Source of the DNA: Cristatella mucedo
Lineage: Eukaryota > Bryozoa > Phylactolaemata > Cristatellidae
Assembly (NCBI GenBank): GCA_009760855.2
Contig: WPIO01000005.1
Span: forward strand, 4,262,001-4,326,000
Reading direction: 5' to 3'
Length of the DNA stretch: 64,000 nt
Shown in pieces: positions 27,501-40,700 of the stretch (the first letter of the stretch is position 1; the number at the start of each line of letters is the position of its first letter). The notes under the pieces were generated by a model. The model did no database searches and was not told the origin of the DNA. It saw nothing but the letters and a program-made list of their open reading frames with translations. Both the position numbers and the translations under genes were made by a program.

Positions 27501-30500
27501 TTCTGTAACTCACTGCTTGCTGGTCTACCGGCCTGTGTAATCAGGTGCTTAAGGCTGGTGCAAAACTCTGCAGCTAGGCTTGTCTGTCGTGAGCATTGTA
27601 GTTGACACATCACACCACTTCTCGCCGACCTACACTGGTTACCAGTCAAGCAACGCATCGACTTCAAGGTTCTGCCACTCATTATTAGGTCCCTTCATTA
27701 TCTGGCTCCAGCCTACAGCTATCAGAACTACTCCCCCACGAGGCTAAGCATCGTACGCTTTTCTGAATCAAATCGTTAACTATACGTCAAACGAACCTCG
27801 ACTATTTTGGCCTTTAGTTCATATGCTGCCAAGGCCTGAAACTCACTTCTGACTGGCATTACGACATCCCCTGACTTGACGGCATTTAAAAAGAAGCTAA
27901 AACGCATCTATTTATCACAGCATTTAGTGGGTCCATGTGATTCGTCCTTGGTGTGCTTATGAGTGGTGACTCTGTACGTGTCACATCTAGCCATTTACAT
28001 TTAATGCTTGCTGTCATTGAGCATGCTACCATTAACCATGTGATCATGCTTTCTTTGCAGCAACTGCAAAGTATCTAGAAAGAGATTAAGCTCTCTGACG
28101 GTGCTATACAAATGCATTATTATTATTATACTTACAGACCTTTGGCTCGAATAGTTGGCATGAGCTGAAGTTGTGTAAGGTTTGATCTGCTCAAGTATGC
28201 CCAAAAAAAGTTCCAAGGTAAACTATCACCGACTTGGCATCCGAAATAGGACAACGAGAAGCAAGGGCCGCATTCTGAAGATTGCTATCAGGTCATAATG
28301 CCACTTCAACCAAGCTATCAAAGCCACTGAAAGCTGCCAGCGGGGACCATACTGCCTTCCCACATAGTTAATCCAGGCAGAGTAGATGTGCATTCAAAAG
28401 CAGCCCCAGATTGTCACCTCTGCTATTTCCAGTTAGGAAGAATGCCCTTGCTTGCTCAACATGCCTTCACCACAGGAGACCAAACAGAGGCAAGTGGCTA
28501 AATTACCCGTTCAGAAAGATCTTAAAAATTGAGGTGGACCAATCTCTTACTAGCAACCTAGGAAGCAGAACAATCATTTAATGCAGTACACTGCTATGAG
28601 TTGAATGCATATTTTGTGCAAACATATTCCTGATTTTATGTGCAAGGTGTAGGAGAGGCTTAACCAAAAAAGCATAGGGATAAATAATGCACTCTGGCCA
28701 AATTGATGTCCCGCATTAACACCAGTGAGCACGAGTGTATATTAGTAAAGCTCTCAAAGGAGCAGGACAAGTCAAATACAAAATCAACATTCCGGACGAT
28801 TGATGATGGAGACCTCACAGCAATTCGCTACAATAGTAACTGACCAGGGTTCAAACCCTGCGATCACACCTATTTTTGCCAAATTTCTGGTTTCACATAA
28901 TACAGCCTCTGCATTACAGGTACGGGGGACAGTCTGGAGTGAATCCTATATGAAAGGACAAAGTCATTGGGTCGTTGTAGCAGACACCTAAACGAGCCAT
29001 ATTTCCATGAACTGTTTACGGTTATCTATTCATTTGCACACAATACTCTAAGCACTGGGTAGACCCAGAAGAAACCAAATAGCTTGGTCACAGGTACTTG
29101 TCAGACTGTATCCTAGCAGCCTAGTTCAAGCAACAGTTTCAGAATCACTAAGTAGAATCAAGAAGTCTTGCTACCTAAAGCTTTCTAAGCTTGCATGAAA
29201 CAGCAGTATTCACCAACAGCCATTGACACGACCTTCTAAAGAATAACCAGCAGCCTCCATCGCCCAGTTTTTGGACTACACAATAAGATTAATAATACGT
29301 TTGTATAGTGCCCACACACAACTTAATCTCTTTTTACATAATTTACATATGCTGTAAAGGAAGCACGATCATATAGTGGTAACATGCAGAATGTCAACGA
29401 GCTTAACATAGCTAGAGATGACGTATCCACATGTAAATATGGCTAGAGGTGACATATCCACATGCAAATATGGCTAGTGGCAGAATAGACAGTGTCAGCA
29501 TGCATAACCATATACAAGGCAAATCACAAGGACCCAGCAAATATTTTGAGAAACAGGTGCGTTTTCAGCTTCTTTTTAAATATCGTCGAGTCAGGGGATG
29601 TCGTGACCTCAGTCGGGAGTGAGTTCCAGGCTATGGCAGCATATGAACTAAAGGCACGGTTCCAAAAGAATCGAGGTTCGTTTGACGTATAGTTAACGAT
29701 TTGATTCAGAAAAGCAGGTGGTACGATGCTTAGCCTGGCGGGGGAGTAGTTCTGATAGCTGTAGGCTGGAGCCAGATAATGAAGAGTCCAACAAATGAGT
29801 GACAGAACCTTCAAGTAGATATACGGCTCTATTGGGAGCCAGTGCAGGTCCGCGAGAAGTGGTGTGACGAGGCAACTGTGATGCTCACGCTAGAAAAGCC
29901 TAGCTGCCAACCTTTGCAATTTCCAGATTGGACAGGCCGGTAGATCAGCAAGCATTGAGTTGCAGAAGTCGAGATGGGATGTCACAAATGCATGGACCGA
30001 TTTGAGGTCGTATCCCTGTCTAAGCAAGCCCGACTTTTAGTAATACTATGTAGCTAAAAGTAGGCAGACTTGACTGTGGACCTGATGTGGTCGTCTAGTG
30101 AAAGGTTCAGGACACCTGTATATCGTGCAGATTCAACAGGAGATATGCTGGAAGAGTCAATTGAGTGTTAAGCTTTACAATTTCCGAGTCACACTTGGTT
30201 TGCCCATAAGTAGTAAGTTGGTTGTCTTTTCTATCACTTTAAGAAAATTTGCTGCCACCTATGTGCAGATGTCATCAGCAAGGGAGTTGAGAGAGTTCGA
30301 CATGCTAGAGGGCTAGGAGGGATCAAAGCAAAGGTACAACTGAGTGACATCTGCATAAAAGTGAAAACCTAGATTGTGCCTGGCAATCATATCGGTAAGA
30401 GGTGGAGAATAGAGTGTGAAAAGAAGCAGACCAAGCGCAGTGCCATGAGGTACCCCATACTTCAGTGGTTCTTCCGACTACCTTTGTCTGCTCACATCAG

Positions 30501-33500
30501 TACTCTGGAGTCTCTCACTGAGAAAGAACCTAAACCATTGCAGAGCAGTGCCAGTGATGCCCCTGCGAGATGAGAGCCCTCTAGAAAAACTTGGTGATCA
30601 ATAGCATCAAATGCTACCAAAGATCAATCAAAAGAAGCAGAGAGATTTGACCCAAGTCTGCATTCCTGAGAAGGTTGTTGTACACCCGAAGCAATGCTGA
30701 CTCTGTGGAGCGATTAGCTCTAAAACCAGACTAGAACTTGATTTCTTAGTTTGAATACAAGAGTTCAACTATTCTGCCACAACTCGTTCTACTGTTTTTG
30801 ATAAGAAGGGTAGAAGGGAGAGTATATGGAAGTTGCTAAAAATCTCTTGGTCTAGATTTACCTTTTTAATTAGTGGCATAACACCTTTTTGACCGAGGCA
30901 GGGATGCGACCTGAAGCTAAGGACATATTTATTATGTCAGTTATACATCACAGTGGAAGATATATGCATGGTAGAACTAGTACGTTTAGAATAGAATCTA
31001 GAGGACTAGTCGCCTTCTTTAGTTGGAAGTTGAATTTCAGGACGAGGTCACTTGTGGCCTCATTGAATGTAGACATTGAGGTGCTGCACGGCATTGAGGG
31101 AGGGAGTCCCGTGGGGTTGTAATTGAGGAACATGAATTCAGAAGGAATGCTGCTACCTTAAGGATGGACTCAGTGATCTTGTCTATCTTGCTGACAAAGA
31201 AGCTATCGGTTAGATCATCACAAGGATCACTAGGTAAGGAGCTAACATGCGAGCAGTTAAGGAGATGATTGATCGAAGACATCAACATTTTTGGATTGGG
31301 CATTTGTGATTTAACAATGTTTTTATAGAACCTAGACTTGGCCTTTGCTAATCGATTGGTACGATCTATAGCAGTCCTCGTATGCCTGTCGATGGACAGC
31401 CAGTACAGATATTTTGCATGCTTTCTCAAGCTTGCGCATACTGGACCTAGATAGTTTAATGTCCACGGTAAACCATGCGCCGTCTGGGCGAGGACACACA
31501 GTGCGCTTAGTCGGATGTGCAAACTCGTCGAGCATGTCAGCGAGTGTCGTGTAGCATTCTACCAACAATGGTAGGTCAAAAGGGGTCTTGAGCAGCACGG
31601 GCGAAGAAGATATTCTCGTTCGGACAGCATCGATATCAAGGGTCTTGAAGTTTCGCGATTACATGTCTACATGCGATTGCATGTCAGAAGTGCATGATAG
31701 TTAAGAAATACTTAATATGAATGACTTATATCTGGTAAAAACTTGTGGAGCCATACCAGACAGAGCAAGAATTTATGGGAGCGATGCACTTATGGGAGCG
31801 ATGCACAACGTATTGTCTGCATAAACGTATGTTTTGGTGACTTGGAGAGCATAGCATATGCTGAGCTGGGATAGTTAGAATCTACTTAAGATCTCAGAGC
31901 ATATCATCCACAAGCGTAATGACACAATGGTCACAAGGTGGGCAACGAACACAGATTTAGTCAAATATGCCACTACGGCGTGCCGACTGGAAAAGTAACT
32001 GCAGTGAGCCTAGTACTAATAAGACAGAATACAGTACAAACTCATGCAATACCACAGAATGTCGTACATAGTTAACCAGCAAGCTTAGGACAGTGCCAAT
32101 GATAGAACATCATTCAAACAGTGAGTCAGCAAGAACAAGCTATCTTACGCCTCGCAGAAGCTGCTCGATGAATTCATAACTGCTGTCCTTGCAAGCAGCC
32201 ACAACTTCAGTTATGTTGACAACCCTTTGTAGAAGACGGTGTGCATCTTTCTCTCTTATGCTCATGGGTGTAAACCACATGGTCTGAAATACCTCAGTAA
32301 CCAATTTCTAAAAATTAGCAAAGGCTTGAACATATCAAAACTGCCCAAACATGCAGTCCAGCTTTCAAACAAATACTTCCAACCAAACCAAGCTCCGGCT
32401 TAGCACGAAAATACAGGTTTAAATCACGTGCACGAAAAATCAAGATGGCCTGCTTAAAAATTCAGAATTTACAGGCAGTGGTAATTGCTATAATTCAATC
32501 TTCAGCACCGCCGTTAGGAGACAAGAAACATGCAATACTGGCCATACAGGTGGACACATTACAACAGAGACGATTACAAAAGCCTTTGCCAAGCAGATTA
32601 CCATCTCTCAAGATAAACGCTGTGCCCCGGCAGGCCAGCACACTGGTTTAAAATTAGCGTTTCAAAGAAGAATAACTGCACAACTTATCTGCCGTACACA
32701 GTCCTCCTACCAACCTAAATAATCTTGAGTGTGAGATATAGTCCATAAAAATAAGTCCTTGATGCCAAGCTTACGGCGTGCCCTTTGTGACATTCATAGT
32801 ACTACTACCATGGCGAAGCATTTACAAGAATCCTGTCAAAATATCAAGGGAGATAATTTACTAATTTGCATATTTAGCTATGCTTTTCACAACATTGAAT
32901 TGTACTTTGAATATTGAAATAGCGATAAGCAGGTTTTTTAACGTCATCATTGCCGAGCTGGTTTGGTCCAGAGGTTAAGGTGCTTGCCCGGACCAAGGTC
33001 TGGCTGAATTCATGGGCTCGAGCCATAAGGCATATATGAAGCGCCTAAATAGATATTAAGTTCTCTTGGGGCTATACGCATAATTATTTTATATTTATCA
33101 TTTATAGCGATGCATAAAGAACCTAGAATGAAAGTTTGGATCTCTAAGGAAGCTATACGACTCTTTTAACTATTCTTATAATTATATTACATATTTTAAT
33201 GCTGAGGAGATTATCTCGGCAGTATAATCGATAACAATGCGACCTGTATAGTCAGTATTCGTGACAGTGTGCCGGTTGGTGTCATTGAGACCGAACCTTT
33301 GTGGTATGCTTATATGCATGGTCTTAAAGTTACAGAATTAATTTTCCCACAATGTTTTGCAAGTAGATGCTATTCCTGCGATTTTTCTCGGACAGACTAC
33401 CCCATCTATTTAGGTGAAATCTAAAGGAATGGCTGGCCGAGCTCACCCGGCTTGTCAAAACTCAGGGGCGAACTCACTACCGGGCTTTTGCTAAGATCGG

Positions 33501-36500
33501 CAAAGTCCGAGCAAGTAAGTTACTCATTCAATGCTATCGTTAGGCCACTCAGTAGTTGTTAACGTAGGAGCTTAAGTACTTTATCAGTAATGAATGAGAA
33601 TTGCTAAACTAATAAAACTTAATTTTAAGTAAATTTAAATTAATAGTCTGCATAGCCTAATTACCTTTTCAAAAGCATTCGAAAAAAGCTTGCATTTATA
33701 AGTATATTGAAGTCGAACAAAATTTAATTGATTTTCCAAGATTCTCGTGGGTACACATTAATATAATTTTGAATGTGGGTACACACTAATATAATTTTAA
33801 ACGTGAGTCCGTGGAGGAATGGAGACCCATAAATATAAGTCATACTGTGCCCTCTGTGATATGTGTAGCACTACTACGATCGCACGGCCAATTTACCAAC
33901 TTGCATAAGTAGTTACAACGTGCGCTCTCACAGCTGAAATTGAACAGTGAGTTGTGCATTGAATCGTGAAATAGTGATTAGCAGGCTTTGATCAGTATTC
34001 AATTATGCAAGTTAACACTAGAGATTATCTCTCAGTTGAACACATGAAGATGATGAGGCTAGCCATAACAGCTGATCATATGCATAGCTTTTCACTTATA
34101 TGCATGGTCTTTATTAGTCAAGTTGAGCTTCCGGCGAATTTTTGGCTGGTGGACGTTTTTCCGACGATTTTTCGCGGGTACACGCTAGTAAGCTAAATAA
34201 TATTGGTTAGAAGGCTACAGTCATTTAAATGCTACTGCTACCATAATATGCATCTGTGGCATTTTAAGATAGTCAAAACATTATCTGCCACACCCAGAAA
34301 ACAGTACTGGCATTCACCAACGGTCCAGAATGGAATCAGTCCAATAACGAATGAAACAGGTACCACAGAAATTAAATTAAACATTTACCAGACACGCACT
34401 TTACCTTAATTCCCTCTTCATCGTTGACCCTACGTATCATCCGTAAGCACATTTCAGGAATTTTGGAGAATTCAGGCTGCTCCTGGCAGACGTCCTTAAA
34501 GATCTTAATCACACGTTTCCTAACGCTTGTGCCTGTGTCCTGAAATATGATGAGCTATCATGCTAAATCCTGTTGTATGAAAATGACGATGGAAATTTCG
34601 TATCGTTCAAGTCCACCCGGCAGGAAAATACTTACCAAGATCCTTTCAGCAAGCATGTCATAGTATTGACCAGTAAGCTCTGGTCGAATCAAGACGAATT
34701 TTCCTATAAGCTCCACTGCTGCTTCACGAACAGCTGTTGACTGATCTAGCAGCCTTCCATGAACACCTCTTTCTATGTCAGTCTGATGATCGCAGAAAAG
34801 AACAACATGCTTATAAATCTGCGTGTTCAGATCAGTAACCACATATTTCTTCCATACCCTGAGACCTGTGACACACTACCTAGGCTAGTGTCTAAAATTC
34901 TTCAGGACTTGCCAAATCCTCAGCACTATCTAGAACATTGGAATTCCGACAGGCACTACAAACTAAATTCAAGAATTTTAGCATATAAAGTATGATAACC
35001 TGTATGAAAAACTAAGCACAACGCTGCCTTCATTTTCCAAATATGTTCATGCAAAATCCCCCTATAACCAATATTGGCAAGTAAAAACGATCCAACTCTT
35101 AATAAAAAAAGTTCAAACGTCACGAAAGCTTTACAGGAGTTTGAAGGCAGGTTAAGATCTAATCCTATATGATGTGAGACCAGCAGTGATTTTAGGAAAC
35201 ACATGAAATGATCAGATGCAAATGCAATAGAGCATATGAGCAGGATCAGAATGACATATACATAAGGTAGGCAGCACCTTAAAGAACATTTATGTTAAAG
35301 CCTCTCCAGCCGACAATAGAAACAAATATGAAAAACTGAAGTGTTATACATGCTCTCTCCAGCAGCTATCACAGTTAAAGGAACACAGTAAAAGCCAGCT
35401 TATGGTGACAGAAGAGACCTTCCATCACTCCTGCTTGCAGTGAGATGTAAAAAATTGCCCGAAGAAGGACTCAAATCCACGGTCCCGATAACAAAGTGCA
35501 AGCACACCTTATTCTTGGTTTAAGGCCAATTGGCAATATTTACTCACTCTTGCTAGGATTGCTGGATCCACTTCGACGACCATTGTAAGGCATTTCATGG
35601 CCTTGGTCCTGACAGCAACAGCAGTTTCACTTAGCACCTTCAAAATCTGTAATGCACGAGAAAAACGTGCGACAACCTTTAAGTGTTAATGCAGAAACCC
35701 TGAAAAAGACCAGTTGGTATGAAATAATTTCGGTACTCAACCACTATTCAGAAGGTCACAATGTATCTCTGTCAGTAACTCCACAAAGTCATAAAGACCA
35801 TGTGGGTGTTACGCAGGAGAGTTTTGTATAGGGCACTCACAGCCTAAGCGGCTTTCGTTAGGCATTCGGTGGCCAACAGACTTCGTCTCACGAAACAAAG
35901 AGAAAGTGGGAAGCATAGCAGAGTCAGGAGAGCAGTTGAGGTAGTGAGTAGCATAGAAGTAGCAGTTCAGGACCGCTGAAAAAGATGTGCCATAGTCGGC
36001 AGTTGGAGAGTAGATGTCGTTGCGTAAGAATTGTGGAAGCAAGTTCCACAGTCTAGGACCTGCAGAGCTAAAGCTTCTGTCGCCAACTGTCTTTAAGTGG
36101 AGGAGTGGGACAGCTAATTTATTGTCCACACAGGACCTGAGGGTGCGAACAGGCTGAAACTGATGCACCAGTTCAGCTAGGTATGAAGGAGCCAAGCCGT
36201 GGCGGGCCTTGTGGGTCAGCGTAAGAACTTTGCTCTGTATCCTTTGCTCAACCGGCAACCATCCTAGCTCTTTCAGCAAAGGTGACACGTGCTCAAATCG
36301 CTGGGTCTTGAAGACCAGCCTTGCAGCCATATTCATAGTCCGCTGTAGTGGCATAATAGCTTTCTTTGGTAGCCCAGCCAAAAGAGAATTACAATAATCA
36401 AGCCGAGACAGAACTAAAGAGCTAGTTAAATTTTTTACAAGCCACTGTGGGAGACAGCTTCTAATCTTGGATAGGGATGGCTAGCTGTAGAGGCAGTCTT

Positions 36501-37672
36501 CTGAATGAAGCTTTTGAAATTGAGGCAGCTGTCGAACACGACACCTAGATTACGAGCACGTGGTGAAGGTCGTACAATAGCATCACCTATTAGAACAGCA
36601 AAGCCTTTTAATCCAGCTACACGCTTAGGGTGTCCTATGAGCAGCAGTTCGGTTTTATCGTCATTTAATTTCAGGAAGTTTTCCGACATCCAGGATCGAA
36701 TATCGGCAAGGCAAGCATTCAGTTTCTCAGTTGCTGCAGCAGATTCCGACGGTTTAAATGACAAATACAACTGAGTATCGTCAGCATAGAAGTGATATCC
36801 TATTCCATGGGCCTTAATCACTTTTCCCAGAGGTTGCGTATAAATGGAGAACAGCAAGGGACCGAGTACAGACCCTTGACAGACTCCACAGGTGACCCTT
36901 CTCATGTCTGAGACCTGACCCCCACACGACACGGATTGAACACGATCAGGCAGGCATAGGGTGAGGGCTAGAGGCCACCTACCTGACAGGTATAGTGGAA
37001 GTGGCAGACTTAAGCTGTCCTATCGAAAGTTGCAGCCACTAGTGCCACTCTTTGCCCAGATATATCCATTTGGAAACCTAGAAGGCCTTGCCGGTTGGCC
37101 ACCAAGCTTTGAGGTAGGGCTTATCAGACTTAATGGAGCTATTCTCGGACAGCACAGTGCCTTTGGCATGCAACTTGAAAGTGCTTCTCAAAAAGAGAAC
37201 TATAACTTCTTTTTTTGATGGGACGAAAAAAGTGCAAGCATATCACATCGCGTCTGATAAGGATCTGTTTCCAGAGGGGGCTACCATTTTTTATAGGGAC
37301 GATAATATTTTTAAATTTGCTAAAGAGGTAAGTCTTTTTAGCCAGTTCCATCGAAGCCAGGCTAGTTCATGCTTTTGGAGTGTAACTTCAGAATCCCCGA
37401 AAAAGGAGTATACATTTTTTCAGACAAATAACTTTAATGAGGCTTACTAGTATCATGCCAGTGGTACAGAGCTTTAGCCTTTCCCAAAAATGCGGAGCAG
37501 CCATTTTTTGAGGCGACTGAAGAGCTTTGCGGGCAGATTTAAAAGACATTGACGCTGCAACATGGTCAGGTCGTGGTTTAGCCCCCAGATATACCAGAAT
37601 CCAAACCACGCCATTGGTGGGCCCCTCTTAGTTCTGAATGCTTACCCGGCAGCACATGGGCATGCTAAGAAC

Positions 37673-37720
<48 letters not shown>

Positions 37721-40700
37721 AGTTTTAGGCTTGTCATTGGCTAATATGAGACGATGCCCTCCGTGTCGAAGATTCATTGCTGGGCTATTAATTTGAGACC
37801 GGGCTAGCCACATAATTGAGGTAACAAACTTCTTCATCCAACAGTGACAAAGAGTGTTAGTCATATTAGAAAAAATATATAGAAACATGGATCATTGCAC
37901 CTGGTTAAATCGTCTCCTGCAATATCCACTGTTCTTATTAACACATGTTCAACCATTCATTGCTGGTTTACAAATATTAAGGCAGTCAGCTCCGAATGCT
38001 GACATTCAGACCTCACACCATAAAGCTCTATAAATGCTGTATTGTGGGTCTACTGAATTGCAAGCTGAATTATTTGGAGGTGCTCTACCTGATACTTATA
38101 AATTTGAAACAATAGGCAAAACGTATCTTTTCTAATGGTGGATGATGTTTCCACCTCTGCCTGGTCTTTCAGTACACTGATTGTCTAATTGAGCAGATTA
38201 TAGAAAATGTCAGCATCATGCCTACTTGGTCTAGGAGGATTAACAGATGATAAAGACATATATGGGACTTTAATGAAGTGTTGCTCACATCTGTCTACAT
38301 ACATTTAACTTAACAGCAATGCCTCTCTCAAAGGATCCCTTGGTGTGCAGGAAAACAACAAGATCAGGTATCACTGCTAAGAAGAACGTTCACCTTAATT
38401 TTTACATGCACACATGCTCACATGTTGCTTTGCATATATCGTGTTTCCTAGTTGCAATAACAATAATAATGCATTTGATATAGCACCCTCAGATAACTCA
38501 ATCTCTCTCTAGGCACTTTACATTTACTGCAAAGAAAGCACGATCAAGCTATTTGCTTTCCTTTCTTTGGGAAGACAGTTTAACAATGTATGATAAATTT
38601 GGAGTGTCTCTCCTAACCAGGTAAGGAGTAAGCTTCATCCTTCGACTAACGGGAACTTAGTCCCGACTTGCATCACAACATCCCCTAACTTGACCACATT
38701 TAAAAAGAACTTGAAAACTCATCTATTTAGGGCAGCATTTAGTGGGTCCCTGTGATTCGTCCTTGATGTGCTTGTGCGTGCTGACGCTGTGCATGCTGCC
38801 ACTAACCACATTTGCATGCTGACTCTGTGCATGTCATCCCTAACCATGTTATTCATGTTGTTTATCAAGCATATCTTTCACCATTCAATCGCGTTTCCCT
38901 TTGCAGCAAATGTAAAGCACCTAGAAAGAGATTGAGTTCTCTGAGGGCGCTGTATCGAGTGTATTATTACTATTATTAATTCTATTTCACTCAAACGACG
39001 AGATGGTTCAAATTTGTTGCCCTTCTTGGCATTCTCTGGGTTCTACACCGTTCAAAATCTTTTGAAAACTGTCAACACTTAAAGATGTAGCAAAAATAAG
39101 ATATTTAGTAAAGGATTTACTGATAAGGTGAGCCAAGAGTTTTTCTTTCTAACCTGCTCGTCTAACGATCAAATAATATAAATCAAATAATCAAATAACA
39201 ATCAAATAATACATCTTTAATAATTCTACTCTTATTTAGAATGCTATCGCATCACTCAGGTAGATCCTATTTGGCCAGACAGGGACAAATTGGTGAAACA
39301 AAAATTAAAACACGACCACAGAGGCACAAGCGTGCGTGACCAGCCTCTCTTTTGCCAGTAAATCATAGATATAAATATTTACTGTATATTAATTTCGATG
39401 CACCATACCTGAGTGAGATATACGTCAAAACTCTGAGCAAATGGTCTCTGGGAAGCGAGGTAGCGGGCAATAAGTGAAGCCTGATACGAATCCAATTTGC
39501 TGTTCTGGCGACGAGATTGTGCAGCCTTGCTATTATATTTAATCTCGTCCTACAAAAAAATGATAGTCCACAGAAATAAATCATTGCATATATCCGATAC
39601 ATGCTTCATATCTTGCTACATAAAGTAGGTAACCAAATGATGTACATGGGTCTACAAGAGCGCACTAGGCCTACTAACTGCCACCTCATAATACTGCAAA
39701 TCCTTGTTCCTTCTCCGTTGCACAAAGCCCCACTCTGATACCTCAACATGACGGAACACATCAACAGAATGAACAGCAAGACAGCAATCACTCGGTCAGA
39801 AATTAAATAAAAAAAAATCTATTAACGTTGCAGTAACACAGCAACAGAAGTATCTTGCTGGTTGAAGATTAATCTTATCCAAGTTTCAGATGCATTCTAA
39901 TGTCTGACCAATAGCTACAAAAGTAATGCAGGATAAATGTCGAGAAAATACTGGGAATATTTGTCCAACAGTCAAATAATTGTTTAGGGTACCCTTATAA
40001 GCTAGACATGGTAGCCTGATCGTTTTTTAATGCTATACTTTTATGTGAAAATCGTCAAAACGTCGGGTGCCATTTCTAACATGTCTTTTGAAAGGTAATC
40101 TAAACAATCATTTGATTGTTGGACAAATATTAGTATTTTCTCAACATTTACCGTTAAGGAACATACAAACATACAAACACAGAAAACCCTAAAATGTCAG
40201 TTTATGCCTATCTACTGCAAACACTCAACAGTGTCTCAAAAGCTTCAAAGAACTATCAACTTGAACATTACATAATCCAAATTACAGGAAGAAAACCTAA
40301 CATAACTCCCTCATCGTCCGTATGCCTCTAGGTAATAATAATAATAATAATAATAATTCACTTGATAAAGCGCCCTCAGAGAACTTAATCTCTCTCTAGG
40401 CGCTTTACATTTGCTGTAAAGTGAAATGCCATTGAATGGTAAGTAAAATCATGCTTGAAAAAAATAAACGAAATGAATAATATGGTTAGGGGTGACATGC
40501 ACAGGGTCAGCATGCAAATGTGGTTAGTGGCAGCATGCACAGTGTCAGCACGCATAAGCACATCAAGGACGAATCACAGGGACCCACTAAATGCTGTCCT
40601 AAATAGGTGAGTTTTTAAGTTCCTTTTAAATGTGGTCAGGTCAGGGGATGTTCTGACGCAGGTCGGGAGGGATTTCCAGGCTTTGGGAGCATACGAACTA

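Noticed and set aside
37133-37450. 105-codon plus-strand frame in a NIPBL intron
   Set aside because: No recognised domain, no second exon or supporting signal; length is plausible by chance in this window.
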